Positions 52,866 to 63,840 of a stretch of 64,000 bases of DNA are shown here, one piece after another. The stretch is from NCBI RefSeq assembly GCF_950295315.1, contig NC_080171.1:97859445-97923444 (forward strand), in the 5' to 3' direction. The position numbers and the translations under genes are program-made. This DNA is from Erinaceus europaeus. Taxonomy: Eukaryota; Chordata; Mammalia; Eulipotyphla; Erinaceidae. The stretch's first letter is position 1. Each line of letters begins with the position of its first letter. The notes beneath the pieces are model-generated. The model did no database searches. It was not told the origin of the DNA and was given only the letters and a program-made list of their open reading frames with translations.

Positions 52866-53230
52866 ACTGGGGCTGGGGAGATAGTGCCATCAGTAATGCA
52901 ATGAACTTTCATGCCTGAGGCATCAGAGGTCCCAGGTTTTATGATGATAAACCAGAGCTGAGCAGGGACTTGGCAGTGGTACACCTAGTAGAACATACCA
53001 TCGCCATACTTGAGGAGCTGGGTCCAAGCCCTCTGTCCTCACTTATAGGGGGAAGCTTCACAAGAGGCAGAGCAGTGCTGCAGGTACCTCTTTCTACCCC
53101 CTTCCTGTCTCCATCTCTCTCTACTAGAAGAGGGGAAAAAGAAAAGAAGGTCACTGTGAAATTATTGTGCAGGCGCTAAGCCCCAGCAATTATCCTGGTG
53201 ACTAACAACAACAACAACAACAACAATAAT
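52866..53230 (+). repeat. SINE type C fused to SINE type B-long
   Basis: C part 52866-52964 ('GGGGCTGGGGAGATAGTGCC', 'ACCAGAGCTGAGCAG') joins directly to a B-long part ('GGACTTGGCAGTGGTACACC', 'GGCGCTAAGCCCCAGCAATT'), with no A-run between, and ends in (CAA)n. Confidence 0.8.
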
Positions 53231-53465
53231 ACCACATTAAAAACAAACAGAAATCTTCTACATGAAAGCTGAAACATTACACAAAAAGTTTTGCTAACTG
53301 AAACATCATGAAATCCTAAGTTGTGCTGGCCTTTTAGACATTATCTCTGATGCCAACATTTCCAACACTGTCCTCATTCCTTTGATTTTGCTTCTTTGCC
53401 CTCATGATATGTCTGATGTCTGATTCTAGGTGAGAGAGGGGCTGAAGAAAAGAAGGCAGAATTGC
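53231..53465. other. Unique stretch
   Basis: Nothing recognised. Confidence 0.3.
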
Positions 53466-53612
53466 ATCCTGGGAGGTGCACAATGATTAGAACACTGGAC
53501 TGAGAAACATGAAGTCACCAGCTTGATATCCAGCTCAGGTTGTGCCAGGGTGATGCTCCGGCTCTTGTTCATGCAAATAAATAAATAAGCAAATAAATTT
53601 TTGTAAAAATTT
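53466..53612 (+). repeat. SINE type D
   Basis: 'CCTGGGAGGTGCACAATGAT', 'GTGCCAGGGTGATGCTCCGG' and 'AAATAAATAAATAAGC' tail. Confidence 0.7.
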
Positions 53613-54100
53613 AAAAATATTTATTTCCTTTTGTTGTCCTTGTTTTTTTTTTTATTATTGCAGTTATTATTGTTGTTGGATAGGACAGAGAAATGGAGAG
53701 AGGAGGGGAAGACAGGGGGAGAGAAAGATAGACACCAGCAGACCTGCTTCACCACCTGTGAAACGACTCCCCTGCAGGTAGGGAGCCAGGAGCTCAAACT
53801 GGGACAAATAAATATATATATATTTTAATTTTTTTAATATTCATTTTATTTATTCCCTTTTGTTGCCCTTGTTGTTTTATTGTTGTAGTTGTTATTGTTG
53901 TTGGATAGGACAGAGAGAAATGGAGAGAGGAGGGGAAGACAGAGAGGGGGAGAGAAAGATAGACACCTGCAGACCTGCTTCACCGCCTGTGAAACGACTC
54001 CCCTGCAGGTGGGGAGCCGGGGTTTGAACCGGGATCTTTATGCCGGTCCTTGTGCTTTGCGCCACCTGCACTTAACCCGCTGCGCTACAGCCCGACTCCC
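53613..54100 (-). repeat. Two type A SINEs in tandem
   Basis: 53613-53803 lacks its head (stops at 'GGAGCTCAAACTGGGAC'). 53835-54100 is complete and near consensus ('GAACCGGGATCTTTATGCCG', 'GCTACAGCCCGACTCCC'). CAAATAAATAT words flank the second copy. Confidence 0.85.
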
Positions 54101-54204
54101 CAAATAAATATTTTTAAGAGCATAAAATTAAAAGTCAAAATGCAAAAAAAATTCTGGACTTTGCAAAGGTGCTTTTTGCTTGTGTGTATTGTCTTCATAA
54201 AATT

Positions 54205-54295
54205 CAGGGAGTGGCATGAGAGATAGCATAATGGTTATGCAAAGAGATGCATGAGACTCCAAGGTCCCAGGTTCAATCCCCTGCACCACTATATT
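54205..54295 (+). repeat. SINE type C
   Basis: 'GAGATAGCATAATGGTTATG' and 'CAAGGTCCCAGGTTCAATCC', passing into an (ATT)n tail. Confidence 0.8.
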
Positions 54296-54462
54296 ATTAT
54301 TATTACTATTATTATCATTATTCAGGGAGAACTTCAAGTGATACGGTAGGAACCAGTTGGTGCCCAGTGGGTTGAAGATGGCAACTAACTGTTCCCAGTC
54401 AGCTGATGTACACATGGAGTTATTCACTGGATAAGGTGCAGCTTTTAAAAATATATATTTAT

Positions 54463-54735
54463 GGGAGTCGGGCTGTAGTACAGGGGGCTAAGCGCAGGTG
54501 GCGCAAAGCACAAAGACCGGCATAAAGATCCCGATTCGAGCCGGGCTCCCCACCTGCAGGGGAGTCGCTTCACAGGCGGTGAAGCAGGTCTGCAGGTGTC
54601 TATCTTTCTCTCCTCCTCTCTGTCTTCCCCTCCCTCTCTCCATTTCTCTCTGTCCTATCCAACAACAACAACAACAATAATAACTACAACAATAAAACAA
54701 TAAGGGCAACAAAAGGGAATAAATAAATAAAAAAA
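54463..54735 (+). repeat. SINE type A (left arm of an inverted pair)
   Basis: 'GGGAGTCGGGCTGTAGTACA', 'GATTCGAGCC' box B, 'GTGAAGCAGGTCTGCAGGTG' and 'GGCAACAAAAGGGAATAAAT' tail. Confidence 0.9.
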
Positions 54736-54745
54736 CTTTAAAAAT

Positions 54746-55052
54746 ATATATTTATTTATTTTCCCTTTTGTTGTTCTTGCTGTTTTTTATTGTTGTTGTC
54801 GTTATTATTATTGTTATTGATAATAATATTGTTATTGATTCTCTCTGTCGCCGTTGTTAGGACAGAGAGAAATGGAGAGAGGAGGGGAAGAGAGAGAAGG
54901 GGAGAGGACAGACACCTGCAGACCTGCTTTACCTCCTATGAAGTGACACCCCTGCAGGTGGGGAGCCGGGGGGGCTCGAACCAGGATCCTTACGCAGGTC
55001 CCTGCGTCTTGCGCCATCTGTGCTTAACCTGCTATGCTACCGCCTGACTCCC
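54746..55052 (-). repeat. SINE type A (right arm of an inverted pair)
   Basis: Reversed tail TTTATTTTCCCTTTTGTTGT, 'GACAGAGAGAAATGGAGAGA', head ending 'GCTACCGCCTGACTCCC'. It faces the previous copy tail to tail with only about 10 bases between. Confidence 0.9.
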
Positions 55053-56582
55053 ATTTTTTAAATGCAAGATATGCAAGGGGATGTGTTGAAAATATGAGTG
55101 AGAAAATCTGAAGAAGTGACATCATGCAAACCCAGTCTTATTTCCTGGGCTCGGACCATCTCATCAGCCCACAGCAGGTTGGGACACCTCCTGTCTTATA
55201 GACAGAACCCTCCCTGGTCACTTATTGTTATCTGCTTGCACTGGCTTCCCTGCTCCCTTGGAGAGCAGTCTTCACTGCACCCCAGGGCTCTCCCCAGCCT
55301 CTCTCTCTGCAGCCCATCGACCCCTCTCCTGAGAGGAGCTCCCATAGGGACAGCCCCTCGGTTATTTGCAGATGATGTACTTGGCTGCTCTTTTCTCTTC
55401 CCTGGCCTCTAGGATGCCCCTCTCCTATATTTTCTTTCTGTCTTGGGCTTCTCTTTCCCAAGTTCTCTGCTGGCCCTTCTTTGGTATAGGGAACTCAGGG
55501 CCTCATCTGAATATCCTCTTCTTTTCTGGTTCTTGGGAATCATTGTGTGCAGGCTGTGAGCTCAGTACTTCTGCTCTTGCCTTTCCAGCTCCAGCTCCAG
55601 CTCCCAAGATATCCTGCCTGTGTGACCTCTCCACCTGATGTGTTAGATTCTCTATTTGCTCCCTCCTTCAGCTGCTGTTTCCTCCGCTCATGCAGTGGCA
55701 CCTCTCTATGGGGGCTCAAACTCCTGAAGTCATCTGGGCCTGGAGCTCATTTACCCAGTCAACAAGTCCTGTTGACATTGCCTTCACCATCAACTCAGGA
55801 TCCATGCTCACCTCGTGACCTCTGCCACCCCCATCCTGCCCAGGGCCCCCTCCCTCACCTCTGCTTGGGCTAGTGCCACAACCTCACAGCCCTACCTGCC
55901 ACCACCCTCTCCTCCCCACAGCCTGCCTTTCACTACTACTAGCAATCTTCCTATTTTTCAGCAGGTCATATCTGAGCTCCAACCTTCAAATTCCAACAAA
56001 CCTCAATCCAGGCCAAACCTGTCTAGCCTCTAGCTCAGAACCCACCTGCCTCTCCATCCCGTCTCCAGCCAGGAGGTTGACACCTGCCTCAGGCCCTTTG
56101 CACCAGCAGGTCCTCTGTCTCCTCCTGTAGGACTGATCCCTGAAAGCTGTCCTTGAACACCGGGCCTGAAAGCTCCAGCTTCACACCCTTTGTGCCCACC
56201 CACTCACCAGGTGATTGCTGCCATTTGCTTTCTGTGTATGTCTTCAGAGCCCTGAACACATCATCATGTAATGGTTTGTATTTGTTGGGGGTCCATTCAG
56301 TGTCTCTTACATTAGAATCTAAGGTCCTGGAACAGAGAGGGCTTGGCTTGTCTTGTTCCAGAACAAGTCTGGGCAGTGCATTGCCCTCTGGAGGGTGAGC
56401 AGGGGCTGAGCCCAGTTCTGTCACTCACTCTTGGGTGTGACTTAGCTTTCTCAGCTTGCAAAAAATGGTGCTAGTGAGAGAGCCTGAAAAGTGAAAGTGT
56501 AGTGAGATGGACTCAGCCCAGAGAGGTCTTAAAATGGGGCAGAGACCCACCAACAGAGCGAGTAGCCAAGGCTGAGCAGCCT
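55053..56582. other. Long unique stretch, C/T-rich
   Basis: About 1.5 kb. Patches such as 'CAGGCCCTTTGCACCAGCAG' (56090) look L2-like in reverse. Several overlapping frames (55098-55873) have no domain. No gene is called. Confidence 0.4.
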
Positions 56583-56713
56583 GGCGGAAAGTACAGTGGA
56601 TCAAGTGTAGGACCCTCAGGCATGAGACCCTGAGTTTGATCCTCAGCGATGTATGTGTCAGAGTGATACTCTAGTTCTCTCTTCTTCTTTTTCATTAATT
56701 AATATATTTTTTT
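56583..56713 (+). repeat. SINE type D
   Basis: 'GGCGGAAAGTACAGTGGATC', 'TGAGTTTGATCCTCAGCGAT' and 'GTGTCAGAGTGATACTCTAG' with a T/A-rich tail. Confidence 0.7.
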
Positions 56714-56730
56714 AAAGAAACAGTATTTCT

Positions 56731-57732
56731 CTGCACAGCAAAAGAAACCACTACCCAAACCAAGAGACCCCTCACAGAATGGGAGAAGATCTTTACATGC
56801 CATACATCAGACAAGAAGCTAATAACCAAAATATATAAAGAGCTTGCCAATCTCAACAACAAGAAAACAAATAACCCCATCCAAAAATGGGGAGAGGACA
56901 TGGACAGAATATTCACCACAGAAGAGATCCAAAAGGCTGAGAAACACATGAAAAAATACTCCAAGTCTTTGATTGTCAGAGAAATGCAAATAAAAACAAC
57001 AATGAGATACCACTTCACTCCTGTGAGAATGTCATACATCAGAAAAGGTAACAGCAGCAAATGCTGGAGAGGTTGTGGGGTCAAAGGAACCCTCCTGAAC
57101 TTCTGGTGGGAATGTCAATTGGTCCAACCTCTGTGGAGAACAGTCTGGAGAACTCTCAGAAGGCTAGAAATGGACCTACCCTATGATCCTGCAATTCCTC
57201 TCCTGAGGATATATCCTAAGGAACCCAACACAAACATCTAAAAAGATCTGTGTACACATATGTTCTTGGCAGCACAATTTGTAATAGCCAAAACCTGGAA
57301 GCAACCCAGGTGTCCAACAACAGATGAGTGGCTGAGCAAGCTGTGGTCTATATATACAATGGAGTACTACTCAGCTATAAAAAATGGTGACTTCACAGTT
57401 TTCAACCGATCTTGGATGGACCTTGAAAAATTCATGTTAAGTGAAATAAGTCAGAAACAGAAGGATGAATATGGGATGATCTCACTCTCAGGCCGAAGTT
57501 GAAAAACAAGATAAGAAGAGAAAACACAAGTAGAACCTGAACTGGAATTGGCGTATGGCACCAAAGTAAAAGACTCTGGGGTGGGTGGGAGGGTAGGGGG
57601 GAATACAGGTCCAAAAAGAATGACAGAGGACCTAGTTGGGGTTGTATTGTTATATGGAAAAATGAGAAATGTTATGCATGTACAAACTATTGTATTTACT
57701 GTTAAATGTAAAACATTAATTCCCCAATAAAA
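56731..57732 (+). mobile_element. L1 retrotransposon, 5'-truncated, with target duplication
   Basis: It contains the ORF2 C-terminal region (frame from 56900). The frame includes [22 protein letters not shown] and [10 protein letters not shown] before a TAA at 57239, then continues in the same frame with FVIAKTWKQPRCPTTDEW, YTMEYYSAIKNGDF and MLSEISQKQKDEYGM to TGA near 57502. Then comes a 230-base 3' UTR ending AATTCCCCAATAAAAAAAG. AAAGAAACAGTATTTCT at 56714-56730 and AAAGAAACAGGATTTCT at 57733-57749 are its target duplication (one mismatch). It has lost endonuclease and reverse transcriptase, so it cannot move by itself. Its 3' UTR is the reference for the many L1 scraps in this window. Confidence 0.9.
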
Positions 57733-57775
57733 AAAGAAACAGGATTTCTGTGATAACAATAATTAAAAAAAATAT

Positions 57776-58330
57776 GTGACCATGTTGTAGACTGGTGTAA
57801 GGTAGGTATCCGGGGTCTGGAGACTGATGAGTGAGAGTGTGGAGAGAGGAGTCGGCAAGCTAGCAGGGCAGGTTAGATGTTTAGTGCTTCTTGAATATCT
57901 GAGAAACGGAGAAACCAAGAAACAAAAGTCAGTTTAAGGTACTGTAGCCAAGTCACAGTTGGCACTCTGCAGTTTCAATATCACAGGTGGGTATTAGCCC
58001 TGTGCTGACTCACAGCTTCAGAGCTGCCGTTTGAGGAGGTAAACAGACCCTAGGGGCCTGTGTAGGAAAAACCCTCAGGAAGGGGCTTTTATAGACACAA
58101 AGGGGTGGGGCTAGGTCTGCTTATGCATATAAGGTTTTAAGATAGTGCTGTTCTGATTGGCGGAAAGACTATTCTTAAGAGGTCTTTGGCCTCCTAGCAG
58201 CTTCAACCCTGTGACACTTACATCATTAAACATTCCAGGTGCACCTGCTTGTGTCTGAGACCTGGTCCTCACCTGTCTCCAAACTCTGGTTTTTACCCTG
58301 ACTCAAGATGACCCCATGTCGACCTTGTTT
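57776..58330 (-). mobile_element. Possible LTR or LTR-like repeat
   Basis: Read minus there is CCGCCAATCAG (CCAAT box, 58155-58165), then about 70 bases on GTCTATAAAAGCCCC (TATA box, about 58086-58100), a promoter arrangement typical of an LTR, and the stretch is unlike its flanks. Clear TG...CA ends, polyadenylation signal and target duplication were not found, so it could be another promoter-bearing repeat. Confidence 0.4.
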
Positions 58331-58359
58331 TCTCTTTATATTATTTACCACATCTCAAT

Positions 58360-58440
58360 AATGCAAAGGGTAGGTATCATCTTTTTGATGGTTCTCAGAG
58401 AGGCTATGGAACTTGTCTGAGGTCACACTGTGAGGAAGAA
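58360..58440 (-). repeat. MIR-like fragment
   Basis: 'GGAACTTGTCTGAGGTCACA' fits a reversed MIR. Confidence 0.45.
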
Positions 58441-58729
58441 ATGATTTGTCTAAAAAGACCACTTGAGGGCTGGCTGACCTTGGCACATCCCTTGATTTCT
58501 CTGCCTCTTCTGGTCCCAGTGGAGTCTAGCCTGGCACAGAGCCTGGCATACAGAGACCTCCAGACGTGAATGGAAAGCAGTCTGCAACCTCAGTTTTAGG
58601 GACACTTTCCCTGGGGGTGTGAGTGCACTTGAGTGTTCCTGCTCTCCCCCGCCCCTCTTTCCAGGCTGGGCTGGTACCCCCAGGGTCATGCCCAGTTTAA
58701 CCGTCCCCTCCTTTGCCAGCAGTGACAAA

Positions 58730-58850
58730 CCAGATCACCATTCTCCACCAGTGCTCCTTTAATTGCCCGAAAATTGACGATAGATGCAAGGAAAATAATG
58801 AGGTCTAATTATGTTAATTAAATGGCTAATTCATTAATTAACGCATTCCC
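58730..58850. promoter_or_regulatory. Candidate conserved enhancer island 7 (dense TAATTA)
   Basis: 'CTTTAATTGCCCGAAAATTG', then within 60 bases 'GGTCTAATTATGTTAATTAA' and 'GGCTAATTCATTAATTAACG'. At least five homeodomain core sites are packed together, flanked by GC-rich DNA. Confidence 0.5.
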
Positions 58851-59882
58851 ATCCTTGGCTTTGAGAGCCCCTCTGCTGTGGCCAGGAGGTTGGTTCTGTT
58901 CCAGCAGAGGGGGAGAAGCCATGTCTGGGCTAGAAATGGGGGGAGAGGGAGGGCAGGGCTGGAGGCACATGAACCCCTTTCACCGGCTTGTCCTTGGTCA
59001 CCAATTTCTCCCTGGGGTCCTTGGCTGCTCCCTTTTCTTTCCTTCCATCTGTGCTGGGAATGGAGGTGATCAGCAGAACTAGGAAGGAGGAGTTTCCAGA
59101 AGCCTCTGGGCTGGCCTTCTAGCTGGGAGGAAGGGCTGTGCTGGAATAAAGGCCTGTGTCTCTGTGTTCATCTCTGTCTCTCTCTCCAACCTTCCATTGT
59201 ATAGATCCTACTGGAGTAGCAGAGGGGAAGAGGCAGGGGTTTGTCCTGGGGTGACAAAGCTGTGAGACCCACAGACAGAAGGACATATTGCCCAGGAGGA
59301 CTCAGGAGTCCCTCTGTCTCTGGAGGGACCATCTAGCATCAGGATCCCTCTGGGCATGACCATAGTGGCAGAGACCCGATTGCTGTCTACATCTTGGTAA
59401 CCCATGTGCTCTGGCCACAGAGAGGCTGGCGCTGTTCCCTATGCCACCTCAGTCCCATCTCCTGTCCCTTTGTTCCCTGCCTGCCTCTGTGTTCTACTTC
59501 CCACCTTCCAGTGCACAGCTCGGATGCCCTGTCTTTAGGTCAGGCCTCTGATGTCCTCTCCCAACACTGTTCTTTTATCTAGAGCCCTTGGTACAGCTGT
59601 AATCATGTATCATTAGTGGCAAATCTCTCTCTGCCCAACAAGCTCCCAGGCTTCCTGTGCTGGTGTCTTTCTAACTACTTCCTCTAATCCAGCCCCAGTA
59701 CATGAAATAGGTGCTCATGAACTGTTTGGGGGAATAGTTCGCTTATGAAAGGGAGGCACCCTGGGATTTAGGGCTTCATGTTGAGGCCTGTCTCACACCT
59801 GCTCCTTTTCCCAGAGGTCACAACCTGTACCATCTTATTGTCACTAAAAACATCTGCTCTCGCTCATAGGCGGGGGTTTAGA
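58851..59882. other. Long unique stretch
   Basis: About 1 kb, no SINE. No supported exon. Confidence 0.4.
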
Positions 59883-60125
59883 ATCAAGATCATAGGGACA
59901 AATATAAGATAAAGCCTGGACAGGGGATGGTATATTGCACCAAATTGAAGGACTCTAGGGAAAAAGGGAAAGAGGTGGGATGGAGCTCTGGGCATGATGA
60001 TGAAGAAGGACTTGGCCTAGGAGATAGAGTTTCTTGCAGACACCTGTCATGGCAAGGTGTGGGGTTATATCTCTGTGTCAGCAACTGTATTGTAAACTAT
60101 TAACTACCCCACCAATAAAGTGGAA
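59883..60125 (+). mobile_element. L1 3'-end fragment, diverged
   Basis: 'GGTATATTGCACCAAATTGA', 'TATTGTAAACTATTAACTAC' and 'CCCACCAATAAAGTGGAAAA'. Confidence 0.65.
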
Positions 60126-60284
60126 AAATGAAATAATGAAAATAATGTTTGTGTCATTAAACAGGACTGCAACTTCCCAGGCAGGTCCCCTACCTCGGGT
60201 TTGTGAAGTAGGGACAGATGTCACAGCTGCACTCTCTGATGAGTAACGAGACCACACGAGGCTGAGCGGACAGGAGGGTATGAG

Positions 60285-60380
60285 TGGGGGCTTGGCACCA
60301 CACCACACCACGGGTTCACCTTGAGCAAATGACTTAATCTCTCTGGGTCTTTGGCTTGTCTTAAATGGGCACAAGGTGTT
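60285..60380 (+). repeat. MIR-like fragment
   Basis: 'CTTGAGCAAATGACTTAATC' then TCTCTGGGTCTTTGGC matches the MIR core. Confidence 0.6.
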
Positions 60381-60884
60381 AGGTCTTTAAATGAGAGACT
60401 ATAGAATATTTTCCCTAGTGCTTTCATTCCCTAGTGCTTTCATTCTGAACTACAAGACCCCATTCATCCTGATGCCAAAAACGGAACCCAGACAGAGGTG
60501 GCCAGATCTGAGACTTCTCAGTCATTTCTGGTAGAACAATTTTTTCACCTTCATAGCTTTGTCTGTTTTTTTTTTTTCTTTCTTTTAAACCACCTGACCT
60601 TCTAATTGGTGCTAAGATACAGGCTTTACACAGAGCCCTTGCCTAATGGACCTCCTCTCTGTGTCTCTGTGCTGGTCTCTGTTTCTCTGTTTTCTGTCTT
60701 TCTCTCTCTCTCTTTCATCTCTCATCCTATGAATCCTACTGAAGCAGCCTGAGACAAGGGGGAAATGTGTGTCCTCCATACAATTTTTCAAAATGCTCTC
60801 CTAGTTTTTCAACCCATTATTTATCTATTTATTTTGATGATTTGTGCTGGCTGCATATTTTTAGGACTCTCAGACCACTTTGTA
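60381..60884. other. Unique stretch with CTCT tract
   Basis: 'CTTTCTCTCTCTCTCTTTCA' near 60697. A 17-base unit around 'CCCTAGTGCTTTCATT' is doubled at 60413-60442. No gene is seen. Confidence 0.35.
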
Positions 60885-61327
60885 TTCAGATAGAGGGAGA
60901 GACACCATAGCAGAGCTCCTTCCAGTGCCAAAGCACTTCCACGTGGCACTGGGGTTAGAACCTAGAGCACCTGGGAGTCGGGCTGTAGCGCAGCAGGTTA
61001 AGCGCAGGTGGCGCAAAGCACAAGGACCGGCATAAGGATCCCGGTTCGAACCCCGGCTCCCCACCTGCAGGGGAGTCGCTTCACAGGCGGTGAAGCAGGT
61101 CTGCAGGTGTCTATCTTTCTCTCCTCCTCTCTGTCTTCCCCTCCTGTCTCCATTTCTCTCTGTCCTATCCAACAACGACAACAACAATAATAACTACAAC
61201 AATAAAACAACAAGGGCAACAAAAGGGAATAAATAAATAAAATAAATTTAAAAAAATTAAAAAAAAAAGAACCTAGAGCACCTGTATGGCAAAACAGGCG
61301 CCCTGCTCGACTATTCCTCCAGGCCCC
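60885..61327 (-). repeat. Decayed SINE (type E-like) interrupted by a young SINE A
   Basis: 60885-60972 ('GATAGAGGGAGAGACACCAT', 'GGGGTTAGAACCTAGAGC') and 61284-61327 ('GTATGGCAAAACAGGCGCCC') are the two halves. AGAACCTAGAGCACCT is at 60957-60972 and 61268-61283. Confidence 0.7.
60973..61267 (+). repeat. SINE type A, near-consensus copy with perfect 16-bp target duplication
   Basis: 'GGGAGTCGGGCTGTAGCGCA' box A region, GGTTCGAACCC box B, 'GGGGAGTCGCTTCACAGGCG', C/T-rich middle, CAACAACAATAATAACTACA tail and an A-rich end. This is the best reference copy of the family in the window, likely young. Confidence 0.92.
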
Positions 61328-61428
61328 AGATGACAAGAATATTAATAAAAGCCACATAGCCCACCCTGTGACTAGGTATGAATCCTCTGAGCCCAGTCTA
61401 TTTTTTGAAGACAACTAATGGTGTGGGA

Positions 61429-61642
61429 TTTTTTTTTGTTATTTTATTTGTTTACTTATTTATTAGATAGAGACAGAGAGAAATTGAGAGAGAAGGGAGA
61501 GATATAGGTAGAGAGAAAAAGAGACACCTGCAGCACTGCCCCACCACTTGTAAAGTTTCCCTCCTGCAGGTGGGGAATGTTGACTCCAACCTGGCCACAT
61601 GGTAACATATGTGCTCCACCAGATATACCACCACCCAGCCCC
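61429..61642 (-). repeat. SINE type B
   Basis: 'TTAGATAGAGACAGAGAGAA', 'GACACCTGCAGCACTGCCCC' and 'ACCAGATATACCACCACCCA'. Confidence 0.8.
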
Positions 61643-62231
61643 ATCCCAGGTTGTTTGCTGACTCTCACTTGAGGAATCTTGAGGTTGCTCCTTGCACAAT
61701 CATGCAGGGTCTCAAACCTTAAAATTTTGATATATATATATATGTATTTATCACAGGCTTTTTTTTGGAGGTAGGGGTGTCGGACAGGGAGAAGTCTTTT
61801 TTGATCTTTGAATCTATTACTTCTGTTGATCATTGGGTTATTGGTGCCTCCTTGTATTTTGTACCCAAGACAAGTGTCACCTCTGCCTCATAACCCAGGC
61901 AGGACTGCTCCTTGGCACCCTCTCTGCTCTTCCCTGTCCCCTTGTCTCTGCCTTTGGCCTCCTGCTCTCACACGAGGCTTCTGGGAGTGGCATCCTATGT
62001 GAAACCACTCTAGGGGGCTCTGCTTTGGAACTGCCCAACCCTTCTTTGGGGAGGTGGGAATCTTTGTCCACAGGCCTCCCCACTCCACCTAGTGTCATGT
62101 AAAAGAATGAAACCCATGAGCCTCCCTGGTCCTGAAGCAGGTTAGAGGATTCCCTAAGGCCCTTGGGGCCATGCGGACAGAAGCCCTGAGCTGGGGAGGG
62201 CAGCCTCTGCACAAAAGGTCTGAGAGTTCCA
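61643..62231. other. Unique stretch with (TA)n
   Basis: (TA)n at 61730-61742. The opposing frames at 61808-62212 have no known domain. Confidence 0.4.
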
Positions 62232-62345
62232 CCCGGGGAGAGGGGATCGATGGCTTTATTGCTGAGACTTCATTTGAAGGAAGTGAAACGAAAGCTTCAT
62301 GAGAAATATGATTATTGTAAAATGCTTAAGCCTCTGCCTGAGGCC
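62232..62345. promoter_or_regulatory. Candidate conserved enhancer island 8
   Basis: 'GAGGGGATCGATGGCTTTAT', 'GACTTCATTTGAAGGAAGTG' and 'GAAATATGATTATTGTAAAA'. Short, repeat-free and compositionally distinct. A weaker call than the other islands. Confidence 0.35.
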
Positions 62346-62824
62346 TGAACCCTCCTCGCTTCACCCCTATCTGAGGTAGCAGGAGCCACCATGGCCTCCT
62401 CTAATTGGAATGGATTTCAGCAGTGCAATAAAAGCAGCCACCTGGATGTGGGGACTTGTCGCTCAGAGCTGCCCCCAGGCCAGCTGATGAATGTGGGGTT
62501 TTGGCAGAATGCTCCCCTCCTGACCTCTGACTCCCAGGTGCCCCCCTCCAGTGGACCATCCTACTGGTGACAGTGATGATATTCATAAGAGCGGCTGATT
62601 GTTGAGGGAGCACTGGCTATGTACCTGATCCTGAGCACGGCATTTGGCAGGCCCTGTCTCAGTGAGGAAGCCGGTCCCTCATCCCCACAAAATTGTTGCA
62701 TAACAAACCACCCCCAGACTCAACTGCTTACAATATCCCCCATTCTATTTTGGGGGGGTGAGGGAGGAGCATTGATGGGGTCTCAAGCTACAGGCTTTCA
62801 ATGCTCTCTGCCAACTTTTTAATT
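62346..62824. other. Unique stretch
   Basis: No repeat or supported exon. Confidence 0.35.
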
Positions 62825-62984
62825 CAGAGAAAGAGCAGATGGACAGAGTCACCACAGCACCACAGCTTCCCTTGCAGTCACACCACCAGTGTGAGGCCTG
62901 GGGCTTGAATCTGGGCTATGCTCATGACAAAGAGGTGTCCTATTCAGTGAGTTATTTCTCTGGACCTTTTCTAAAAATAAATTC

Positions 62985-63039
<55 letters not shown>

Positions 63040-63145
63040 GAACACTGCTCTGCTCTGGTTTATGGTGGTACCAGGGATTGAACCTGTGACCCCTTAGGGT
63101 CCCAGGCATGGATGTCTGATGTGACACTTCTGCACTGTCTTCTGA
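62825..63145 (-). repeat. SINE type E, (GA)n and SINE type C
   Basis: 62825-62968 is reversed E ('GGCTTGAATCTGGGCTATGC', 'GTGAGTTATTTCTCTGGACC'). 62990-63034 is (GA)n. 63035-63145 is reversed C ('AACACTGCTCTGCTCTGGTT', 'GGGATTGAACCTGTGACC'). Confidence 0.75.
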
Positions 63146-63349
63146 GCACTTGATGAATGTTAATCAATGAATTAGAAGTCTTTATTCACATAGACCTGAG
63201 GTTTAACCGGAAGTTGGCTGATCTGGTCTGGGCTTAGCTGGGGTCTCTGAGATTCTTATGCTCCATCTTTTCTGGGGGTGAGAGCCTAGCCTGGGTACAG
63301 TCTTTTCATGGCTGGCAGAGGCACCTGAGAAGTGAAAGAACCAACCAAC

Positions 63350-63840
63350 CAACCTTTACTTTGTGTTTTCCCTTTCTGTTCTTGTTGTCTTAAGTTCTGC
63401 TTGTAAGTGAGGCCATTTTGCAGCCATCCTTCTCTTTTTGGGCTTATCTCACTTAGCATGATTCCTCCCAGCTCTGTCCAAGATGAGATGAATGTGACTA
63501 TGAATACACTGCTTCTGGTAGTCATCTTTTTCCCATTGTTGTTGCTGCTGCTATTGTTGTTGGATAGGGCATAGAGAAATTGAGAGAGGAGGGGAAGACA
63601 GAGGGGGAGAGAAAGAGAGACACTTGCAGACCTGCTTCACCGCTTGTGAAGAGACCCCTCTGCAGGTGGGGAGCAGGGGCTTAAACTGGGATCCTTGTGC
63701 CAGTCCTTGCACTTTGCACTATGTGTGCTTGAGCCGGTGTGCCACCACCTGACTCCTGACTTCATAATTTTTAACAGCTGAGAAGTATTCCAGTGTCTCT
63801 GAGGTAGTGCCGAATACCATCCCAATTTTCACCAGATGTG
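63350..63840 (-). mobile_element. L1 tail split by SINE type A-long
   Basis: 63350-63505 ('TTGGGCTTATCTCACTTAGC') and 63758-63840 ('CAGCTGAGAAGTATTCCAGT') are reversed L1 ORF2 tail. 63506-63757 is an A-long copy ('GGATAGGGCATAGAGAAATT', 'GTGCCACCACCTGACTCC'). Confidence 0.75.

Noticed and set aside
56900..57502. Host protein gene from two adjacent frames
   Set aside because: Both are the C-terminal part of L1 ORF2 in the same frame, with one stop between them, inside a truncated L1.
60973..61267. tRNA gene suggested by box A and box B
   Set aside because: The head of SINE A is tRNA-derived, but the cloverleaf is not intact and the unit continues into the SINE body. It is repeated many times.
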